Assembly (NCBI GenBank): GCA_012295275.1
Contig: CM022670.1
Span: 11,114,583-11,160,582 of the forward strand
Reading direction: 5' to 3'
Source of the DNA: Chrysomallon squamiferum
Lineage: Eukaryota > Mollusca > Gastropoda > Neomphalida > Peltospiridae
DNA: 46,000 nucleotides
How positions within the stretch are numbered: position 1 is the first letter of the stretch; each line of letters opens with the position of its first letter. This document shows, piece after piece, positions 10,217 to 46,000 of this stretch. The position numbers were made by a program, and so were the translations under genes. The notes beneath the pieces are model-generated. The model was not told the origin of the DNA. It saw nothing but the letters and a program-made list of their open reading frames with translations, and made no database searches.

Positions 10217-13200
10217 GTAGGTCTAATTAAATTTTATTTAAAAGTATTATTCTTAATTTGATAGCATTTCGAGGATGGAATTTACGTTTTAGTGATTGAA
10301 ATGCCATTTCTCCTTCTTTATAAGATTTCTGTATAAACCTTTTAAATATCACAAAAGTGGTGAAATTGGGATATAAACATAAAACAACATAAACGTGTTA
10401 ATTTGTTATGAATATGCAATGTATACTTTAAATTGTCGGCTTCGGTGTCTGGAATTACCCATAGCAGCGTACAAAGAAGAAATAAACCGAATATTTAACT
10501 TCTGTTAATAATGTTATCATCCATAATCATGTTAATATGATTGTATATTATCATTATCAGGCTTTCATCTGACATTTTATTATATTTATTTCACACACAC
10601 ACAGTGACACACATACACTTGATATAACCATTTTTTTTAAATTTAGTAACTGGTATGTCATTTGTTAATTACAATTTTTTATTTTTTTATTTTTTATTTT
10701 TTCTTTTTTTTTTTTTTAGGAAATAAGCACCACAAACATTTTATTTTTAGACAACTTATATCATGTACACAAATGTTTGGTATATTGAAGGATTCATTTT
10801 ATTCATATACATTTAGGTGTATTTTACAACCACCATTAACAAATATTTTTACATAAATCTCCAGTTCAGATTAACAGAAATTCAGAATAAAAACAATCAT
10901 CCATAGAGAACCACATAGGTGATATTTCTCCTAAAATTCAGTGACAAAGGAAAAATAATTATAAAAATAGTATGTAACTGCATTTGGAGCTTGGACATTT
11001 ACATATATGTATATGCCTCTTTATAATATGGAATAAAAGATCAAAATAATATACTGGGTATGTTACCCATAGTTACTATGGATTTGTTATTTGATGTGAA
11101 ATTAGGTTATTACATGATAGCTACATATTCTTATCTGTTCATTTCATAACAGTTTAATCATTAAATAACAAAAATTAATTTGTTTTAGGATCAAGAATTT
11201 CAACTTGAAGGAGATATTCTGGTGCCAGGTGCTGCTAAAACTGATGATGAGTTGTCTACCTTAGATGAGCCAGTTAAACAAACAATAGTGAGTTTTATGT
11301 TGATCAGTATTTTAAAAAAGGAATGCAATTATTCCCAAGCTCACAATATATCGACTATTGTCAATTTTTACTGATTGAATTATATATTAATTTTTAATTA
11401 CCCCCCAAAAAAATAAGAAAATAGTGATGCACATTAATAATTTTTCACATTTATTTAAATATTAAAATTTGTTTCTGACCTTTTCCAGCTTCGGGATTTG
11501 CGAGCTGTGGGTACAAAATTTTTTCATGTGCTTATTCCTAAAAAAAGTGATGCCTTGCTAAAAGAATGTGAGTTTTTCTTGATAATTTTTTTCTAAAATA
11601 ATGTATTACCTTTTTATTTATTTATTTATTGTTGTTGTTGTTGTTGTTGTTGTTGTTCCAGTTTCTTGTCAGTTATTGTTATTTTATATATTAGCATATT
11701 TTTTGTAAATACTATCTGCTTTGGAAAATTATTGCAATTACATACACACATACATACACATATATATAAAAGGAGAAACATATATATAAGCCTATGCAAA
11801 ATATTGCCACAAACAATTGCATGGTCAGGAAAAATTTGTAAAATGAATAAAAAAAATAATTACAAAAAATAAATAGATATAAAAAGAAAGAAGTTATATG
11901 TGTTCAGCTGCAAGTCTGCTGGCAGAATCTTTTCATTGTTACTATTGTGTTGTTATTTCAGGGGACCTGTGGGGACCCCTTATACTCTGTGTGTTCATGG
12001 CCATGTAAGTATTTTATTTATTGTACAAAATAATTATCTTCCAATTACTTTAAACAATTTCTTAATGTTTCCTAAATTATTTTTTTTTAAATCATCAGAA
12101 TTCTGTAATATTTTGTAGATAATTTAAAAAAAAAATCAGTAGAAAATATTGCATAGAATAAAAGATAAAATAATTTATTTGACAGGTTGCTGCAGGGTTC
12201 CACAGAGGAACTGAATAATATGAATGATGGCGGGCCACAGTTTGCACAGATGTTTGTCATCTACTGGTTGGGGGCTGTGGTTGTCACGCTTAATATCAAA
12301 CTGCTTGGAGGTAAAATGTGAGTAGATCAACATCATTTTTATCTGGTCAAATTAGTAGCCAAAAGAGTTTTCTGTAAAAGTTTTTTTTTTTTTTACTTTG
12401 TTTGAAACTGCTAGCTGTTTTTGCAGTAAGTTACAACAAAGGGTATAAGTATGTTCTGACTGATCAGAACGTAGATTTGTGATGAACAAACTAATCCACA
12501 TTTAAGTATTTTAAGTGGAAAGCTTATATCTATATCTCCTTAAAAACATTTTTTTTAAAAGTCAGTAAATTATTTTATAAACTAGCTTCTTTATATGTAC
12601 CAGTAAAACTATTTTCAGAATTCTGTTTTGTTTATTCTTGTTTTTGTATTATTTTTTTGACCTATTGTTAACATTTTACTTTTACTCTGTCATACTCTGC
12701 AATAAGGAACTGTTGAGAAATGTACATGGCAGCTGTTTCTGATTATAATTTAATCCATACAATAATAGTATATATCTGTAATAAACAATAAAACACTTGC
12801 TGCATTTGGTAATGTATTTAAGTTAATGTTTTTTTATATGTTTATGATTTAAAGAATCATTCAGTTCCTAATAAAGCCAAACTTTTTGTTTCAGCTCATT
12901 TTTCCAGAGTGTCTGTGTGCTGGGATACTGTGTCTTACCTCTGACTATATCTCTTGTGTTGTGCAGAATTATTTTGATCAGGAACACAGACTATTGCTCT
13001 TTTTATTATTCGATTTATTGCTGTCATTACTGGATTTGCTTGGTCAACATTTGGTAGGTCATTTGTGAATTTTAATGTGTATTTGAATAATGATTTTTTG
13101 TTTCTGATTTAATCTTCATATAATGTGAAATTTCATTTGCCAGTCTAGAGCATTAGAATTCAGTTTGTCACATTAAACTACAATTAATAACTACACATAG

Positions 13201-13511
13201 TCAAATACAAACTAAATATTGTCAATTATATTCTAAGTAATGATAATTTTTTTTATGTATTGGCCAAATAAAAAATGTATACAAAGGAAAGATTATCAGA
13301 TACAAAAATTTATATTTAGTCTATTATGCTTGTTATTTCATTATTCTGACACTTACGATTTCTTTATTTTATTATTTATATATTTTTCATTTTAGCTTCA
13401 ACAGCATTCCTTACAGACTCTCAACCACCAAACAGAAAAGCCCTGGCAATATATCCAATATTTCTGTTCTATTTTGTCATCAGCTGGATTATCATTTCTC
13501 ACACACACTGA
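10187..13511 (+). CDS. YIPF6: YIPF6 (seven coding exons; one-base frame break in exon 6)
   Basis: YIPF6 is a five-pass Golgi membrane protein of the YIP family, reported to pair with YIPF1/YIPF2. Exons are 10187-10216, 11189-11287, 11489-11567, 11962-12004, 12186-12317, 12895-13053 and 13396-13511. They sum to 658 nt, one base more than 219 codons. The cytosolic N-terminus includes DLRAVGTKFFHVLIPKKSDA. Next come WDLWGPLILC (TM1), GGPQFAQMFVIYWLGAVVV and LNIKLLGG (TM2), SFFQSVCVLGYCVLPLTISL (TM3), then TM4 and ASTAFLTDSQPPNRKALAIY (loop and TM5), ending WIIISHTH. All match human YIPF6 (236 aa). In exon 6 the frame carrying TM3 (up to CRIIL) does not continue into TM4 (IALFIIRFIAVITGFAWSTF). 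An extra base between about 12976 and 12991 is needed to explain this. Taken literally, the message would lose TM4-TM5 and read an unrelated tail. A sequencing indel, a polymorphism or a genuine lesion are all possible. Confidence 0.93.
10217..11188. other. YIPF6 intron 1
   Basis: It contains a T-rich tract near 10670-10710 and a short CA run near 10594-10604; no other feature was seen. Confidence 0.75.
11189..11287 (+). CDS. YIPF6: YIPF6 exon 2
   Basis: The acceptor is TGTTTTAG| and the donor ATA|GTGAGT; phase 0 on both sides. It encodes DQEFQLEGDILVPGAAKTDD and ends EPVKQTI, matching the acidic cytosolic segment of human YIPF6 (ESVRNTI). Confidence 0.9.
11489..11567 (+). CDS. YIPF6: YIPF6 exon 3
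   Basis: The acceptor is TTTTCCAG| and the donor GAAT|GTGAGT. It encodes LRDLRAVGTKFFHVLIPKKS and DALLKE, with the split tryptophan codon of WDLWGP. It is among the best-conserved YIPF6 segments. Confidence 0.94.
11568..11961. other. YIPF6 intron 3
   Basis: It contains (TTTA)n running into (TTG)n at about 11611-11657. There is no other recognisable content. Confidence 0.8.
11611..11657. repeat. (TTTA)n then (TTG)n microsatellite
   Basis: TTTA units (11611-11630) run into nine TTG units in YIPF6 intron 3. Confidence 0.95.
11962..12004 (+). CDS. YIPF6: YIPF6 exon 4 (TM1 start)
   Basis: The acceptor is TTATTTCAG| and the donor CCAT|GTAAGT. It encodes DLWGPLILCVFMA, the family-diagnostic DLWGP motif and the beginning of TM1. 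Confidence 0.93.
12186..12317 (+). CDS. YIPF6: YIPF6 exon 5 (TM1 end to TM2)
   Basis: The acceptor is TTGACAG| and the donor AAAAT|GTGAGT. It encodes LLQGSTEELNNMNDGGPQFA, then QMFVIYWLGAVVVTLNIKLL and GGK. Phase 2 on both sides. Confidence 0.95.
12318..12894. other. YIPF6 intron 5
   Basis: AT-rich intron with no motif beyond a short T run (about 12380-12394). Confidence 0.75.
12895..13053 (+). CDS. YIPF6: YIPF6 exon 6 (TM3-TM4) with frame break
   Basis: The acceptor is TTTGTTTCAG| and the donor TTTG|GTAGGT. The exon is 159 nt, but phases 2 in and 1 out require 158 (or equivalent). The first part reads SFFQSVCVLGYCVLPLTISL then VLCRIIL. The last part, one frame over, reads TIALFIIRFIAVITGFAWST. 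The second frame has a TGA at 12975-12977, so the switch must lie after it. With one base removed, the residue count between CR and FAWS equals that of the human protein as remembered. Confidence 0.85.
13054..13395. other. YIPF6 intron 6
   Basis: Short AT-rich intron; nothing else seen. Confidence 0.8.
13396..13511 (+). CDS. YIPF6: YIPF6 exon 7 (TM5, stop)
   Basis: The acceptor is TTTCATTTTAG|. It encodes STAFLTDSQPPNRKALAIYP and IFLFYFVISWIIISHTH, with TGA at 13509-13511. The SQPPNR(R/K)ALA motif is diagnostic of YIPF6. Confidence 0.95.
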
Positions 13512-14499
13512 TGTCTTTTTAAATCCAACATTACTTTATTATTTGCTAACTGGGAAAACGTGAAAATAATTCTAAAAATAGGGTATTTATTTCTCTACGT
13601 ATAAACTTGGCATTATCATTATGTGTGTAATTGCAAGTCTGTGTGGAAAGGTTTTTTTTTTTTGTTGTTGTTTTTTTTTGTCAGATGACATGTTTTCAGC
13701 ATTTATAAATATATTTTGAATGTTGACATTTCTTATAAATGCTATCAGTATTTATACTGGACCTGGTTACTTATTTTACATGAATTTATGTGATTATTTA
13801 ATTTTGTATACCAAATGTATATTAAATGTATATTAAATGTTGTGAGTTCATTTTTGTGGGATCATATGTAATGTTGTTTTTCATAGGTCCATTTATATGT
13901 ATTTTATGATTTATGGCATACATATTATAAACATAAAAACATGTAAATATATTTGCTTTATTTTATGACATTATTTATATTTTTATTGATTAAAAACCTT
14001 TATGACACTCTCTATATTTAATACAATAATTTCCCACACATAAATGTCAACTAGATGTAATTATGGTTAAAATGTTATTCAGTGGAAATACCTGAACTAT
14101 GAATGATGCGTTTAAGAGAAAATGTTAATGACTCTTTATTAATTTTGAATGCACTGCTGAAGGAAAGGTAACTCTTACTGTAATATTATAAAATGGCACA
14201 CCACTATTTATTCTGTAAATCTTGGTTGCACTTGATAAACAAGTAATTTATACTGGGAAAAGTCTCAATAGACTATAAATGAATAATTTAACCAATTAAA
14301 ATGACAAGAGAGTGATTAGTACTGAAAATATTAATGCAGATGAATTGTGAAATGCCTTTTTGTCTTTATAATCAATTTTCACAATCTGTTGTTTGAAAAT
14401 AATACAGCATAATTATGCTTGCCTAGGCAACTTTCTGTGATGTGAATTTGTAAATAATCATTATTATTTAAAAAAAAAAAAAAATGTTAATGTATTAAT

Positions 14500-14505
14500 A
14501 ATAAA
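14500..14505 (+). promoter_or_regulatory. Candidate YIPF6 polyadenylation signal
   Basis: Canonical AATAAA about 1 kb after the YIPF6 stop, followed by a T-rich stretch. A second copy at 15365-15370 is an alternative. Confidence 0.35.
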
Positions 14506-16680
14506 GATTTTTTTTAAAATATAACTTTTTTTTCTTCTACATTTAGCTTTATGATATTACATTTTTATTATTATTTAAAAATATATGTTATATTAGATAG
14601 TTAGTTAGCTTCAGGAAATTCAACAGAATATTAGTGGAAATTATGTATCAAATACAGACTAGAGTCTGTGTAATTTTGTAATCAAAAGGTTAGTTATATC
14701 TCTGACAGTTTTATTATTATTATTTTTTAAACTAATATGCAAAGTGAACTGCATTAAAAAAAATATAGTGCAACATCAATATCAGTACCTAAAATTCAAT
14801 TTCTAACCTGTTAATGGATATATTTATTCTAGTTTTAATCCATGGTGCTGTATAATATATTCATTAAACAGTCTATCTAGAATTAAGTATTAAAAAAAAA
14901 TATTCTTAAATATTTATCCATTTCTTTCTTACTGTCAGATGTATTTTATTTGTATATGAATGTGATTTTCTTTTATTCAGTAATTTCTTCTTTTTTTCTC
15001 TTTTTTTTTTTTCACGTTTATTAATTTTTACAATATTTTTTGGACCATTTCATTTAAAATTCAATAGAAATATTTCTGCTCTGCTATCTTTTGACTCAAT
15101 ATACACCATATTAAAAACTTGAATTTACAATAAACCATAAAATTAATGAAAACTATTGTACCATTTTGGTATGATTTCACATTAATATAAATTATAAAAA
15201 ATAAAACACAGATTTCTGGCATGAACCTTAATAAATATATTGTTAATTTAAGAAATTTATAACATACTGATTACAGTTCATTGCAGAAATTTGTTTTAAA
15301 TTTTTCTTTATTATTTTTTTTTTAATGTGTGTTGTTTTAATAATTAAACATTATTTTTAACTTGAATAAAGATAAGGTGATGTCATATCCTTGTCAATAA
15401 ATCGGTCATAAAGCTGTTCTCCTGTATTTTAGAATAGCTCAGTAAAATGCTTTTTGTATTTAATACAGAGAAATTCCTTTCAACCAGCTCAATAAATTAT
15501 TTTATTTTTTATGTTTCAAAGAATAACCTTCCATTATTATTTTTTTATTATATGTTTGTGTGTGTGTGTGCGTGCCTGTTTGAAAACTAAGAAGAAAAGA
15601 TTTTCTAGTGAAGCTTACAATGTTTCATTGTTGTCCACTTATGCAAACCATTGTTTACTTAGCTTATCAAAGTTCTGCAACTTGGACACCTTTTAATAAA
15701 CTATTCATCTTTATGGCTACTTACCTAGGCACAAAGATGAATGGTTAATAAACACTGGGGGATTGAATAGCAATTATGCAGTGAGAAATTCATTATTGCT
15801 TTAATTAGTTGTTACAATCAGACAGAAATAACAATAAACACTTTGGTAACAATAAATAATTTTATTCCTATGAAGCAGAATGAACGTGTTTATTTCTGTA
15901 CAAATGTAAAGATGTAATCTGAATGGTACAAATTTTTCTTTTGTAAACAAACTCATTATCAGAGTGGTTAATTAAATATATATATTTTAATTTCTGTCCC
16001 CAACAAAAACAAGAATAAAAAATATAAGAAATAGCATATAATTTATATTATGTTGAACATCAAATTAAAGTTTTAGTCAGCTTCTTTAATTAATATTGTA
16101 AAAATAAAATTTACTTGGAAAATATTTGATTCTCCTTGTATTTAAATATAAATTTTTTTCGTCTGATCAGCACAACTAATACTGAAGATAACTGAAAAAC
16201 TAATCACATGCAACTGTGGATTTTACATGCTATAATAATTACTGCTAACTACTTTTTATCAAAAACATTTAACAAAATAAATAACTGTATGGCTATAATT
16301 GAGAGTTTGTCCTCCAATGCAAAGTTCTTAATAGCAAATATGAAGGTTGCTCAATTATTTTAAGTCTTGAATCTGACCTTTTTATATCTTTTAAGGTCTT
16401 GCACAATCCTTACAATAGTTACATTTGATGTATTATTTCATAAAGAATGTAAAAATATCAATGTCAATTTATTTTTAATTAACACAGATATCGATAGATT
16501 CTGCAATACAAATTAAAAACAAAACCCCCAAAAAACACAATTAAATCCAATAGAAATGATTTTAACAAAATCTTTCACCATTTTTAATAAGAATAATAAT
16601 AATAAAACACTGTACAAAGTTACTTTCTTTCAAAGTACCACAGTCTTACATTTTTGGCATTTGGTTATATTTTGCTGGGT

Positions 16681-16686
16681 TTTATT
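16681..16686 (-). promoter_or_regulatory. Candidate YIPF5 polyadenylation signal
   Basis: AATAAA on the minus strand, 63-68 nt downstream of the YIPF5 stop codon. More distal copies exist. Confidence 0.35.
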
Positions 16687-16748
16687 ATTTTTTTTAAAAA
16701 GGTTGTTCATATGACCATGAAATCAAATTTCTGAATGAGTTTTCTGGT

Positions 16749-44913
<28,165 letters not shown>

Positions 44914-45256
44914 AATCGTAGGCCTGTAGAAAACAATAATGAAATTTGTCTTTAAAAATAAAAATAAGCAAAAATTAAATTAAAAATGATTAAACAGATT
45001 TATTTTTATTTGTCAGTACATAATTATGATTTTATGATTATAATGTTCAGCTAAAAAAAAAAGATTATAAGCCTTCAATTTTTGTATTACTATTCATCAT
45101 TAAAGTGCAGCAGTGTATGCACGTGTGATATTAATCTTCATTTTGCAAACATTTGATTAGCAGTCTTTACTGATTTTTTTCAGTTTTAAGCATTTGTATC
45201 ATGCTGATATAATAAATATAAAATTTACCAAAAATGTACTACTAATCAGAACTCAC

Positions 45257-45329
45257 TGAATATCAGTGTTTGCTGTCATTTAACAACTGCAGCCAAAAAT
45301 AATCTTGCACGAATTATCTCCCCTTTATA
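45257..45329 (-). promoter_or_regulatory. Candidate YIPF5 TATA box and non-coding first exon
   Basis: On the minus strand TATAAAGGGGAG (TATA core 45329-45324) is followed about 70 bp later by TTCA|GTGAGT, a possible donor with exon end at 45257. Joining to the acceptor at 44924 gives a 333-nt leader intron. This satisfies the need for an upstream non-coding exon, but the call rests on short motifs, and the TATA lies next to a repeat-like 13-mer. Confidence 0.25.
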
Positions 45330-45621
45330 ACATTTTTTGTTTTCTTCCCTTATTTTTCTTTTTAAAATTAAATTGATAGTTAATAAGCATTTTGAACAGA
45401 TATAATATCAAATAAATGGCAAAGGTTCATAACATTCATAAACTAACTTAAAATTTCTAATTATCATATAGTACTGCAGTCTTGATGCTAGGTTACAGTT
45501 TAGAATATTTTGAATATATTTGAATTTTTTTTGATTGGTAAACCTTGGGAAAAGTCTGACATTTTTTTAAATATTTGTTTTCTTTTAGGAAAAATTAAAT
45601 ACAAAATAAAAGCACTATCGG

Positions 45622-45660
<39 letters not shown>

Positions 45661-46000
45661 TGTCTGTGGGTCTGTGTGCGTGTGTTTTAAAATAATCAGC
45701 ATAACATTGTGTGGAGAACTTTAAAACCACAAACACATACCAAGTAACAAAACATTTTTGTTTCATGTTCATTTAATGTCATGACAATTCATTATAACTT
45801 ATATAAGGTATTATGGCTTAGCTGTGACTGATGATGATTACAGATTTGTTTGTTTTTTTAATAATTATGAATGATTTGCTAGGCTTTAGCATCTGATAAA
45901 GATTGTTGTAAGCTATGTCTTATTTAAAAGACAAATAAATTATCTTATTAATTCAGTATTTCATTTTTTTTTTATATGACAGGAAACAACATTAAATGCA
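45330..46000. other. Upstream flank of YIPF5
   Basis: No exon was recognised on either strand. It contains the (AC)n-(GT) tract at 45625-45682. Confidence 0.6.
45625..45682. repeat. (AC)n tract passing through CACGTG into a GT-rich arm
   Basis: About 16 AC units switch at CACGTG to a GTGTGTCTGTGGGTCTGTGT arm, making an imperfect inverted repeat that could form a hairpin. Confidence 0.9.

Larger units (their letters stand above)
13512..16748. other. Convergent 3' UTRs of YIPF6 (+) and YIPF5 (-) and spacer
   Basis: The stop codons are 3.2 kb apart and face each other. Sense AATAAA motifs for YIPF6 occur at 14500-14505 and 15365-15370. TTTATT at 16681-16686, AATAAA on the minus strand, lies about 65 nt after the YIPF5 stop and could end a short YIPF5 transcript. 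No additional exon is recognisable. Confidence 0.6.

Noticed and set aside
12886-13068. 60-codon open frame over YIPF6 exon 6
   Set aside because: It is the third frame of a conserved exon; family motifs lie in the other two frames, so this frame is a shadow.

Overview
This is an AT-rich animal genomic window. Genes have GT-AG introns, proteins are split into short conserved exons, and the spacers are full of microsatellites. Four identifiable housekeeping or membrane-protein genes are bilaterian orthologues, and a fifth gene is a leucine-rich-repeat/Ig receptor. Large introns, dense (TA)n/(CA)n/(TTTA)n/(ATT)n repeats and a recurring 13-mer AATTATCTCCCCT fit a lophotrochozoan invertebrate, most likely a mollusc. 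The phylum is an inference only. No prokaryotic operon, CRISPR array, rRNA or tRNA gene, intact transposon or viral sequence was found.

Layout, left to right. (1) 1-266 (+): last coding part of an otopetrin-type proton channel, then a long 3' UTR. (2) 4242-9940 (-): complete six-exon CCDC134, an ER-luminal/secreted protein of 256 aa. (3) 10187-13511 (+): seven-exon YIPF6, head-to-head with CCDC134 across a 246-bp shared promoter. Its sixth exon carries one extra base that breaks the frame between transmembrane segments 3 and 4. (4) 16749-44913 (-): YIPF5, six coding exons, 254 aa, tail-to-tail with YIPF6. Its third intron (20072-43413) is 23.3 kb long. (5) 35241-37412 (+): a 723-aa single-exon CDS for an LRR-Ig single-pass receptor, nested in that intron on the opposite strand. 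A candidate 5' non-coding exon and promoter lie at about 26550-26749 inside the same intron.

Functionally, CCDC134, YIPF6 and YIPF5 all belong to the early secretory pathway (ER lumen, Golgi, ER-Golgi membranes). Two of them share one promoter region, and the two YIP-family genes are convergent neighbours. The LRR-Ig receptor is probably a cell-surface adhesion or signalling molecule with a tyrosine-rich cytoplasmic tail and a C-terminal PDZ ligand.

The most useful points for follow-up are the YIPF6 frame break, the nested receptor gene and its tail repeats, the shared CCDC134/YIPF6 promoter, and a frame-compatible cassette exon candidate inside the giant YIPF5 intron. I saw nothing that amounts to a wholly new system. 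All exon boundaries are by-eye splice calls supported by reading-frame continuity and remembered family alignments; no searches were run.
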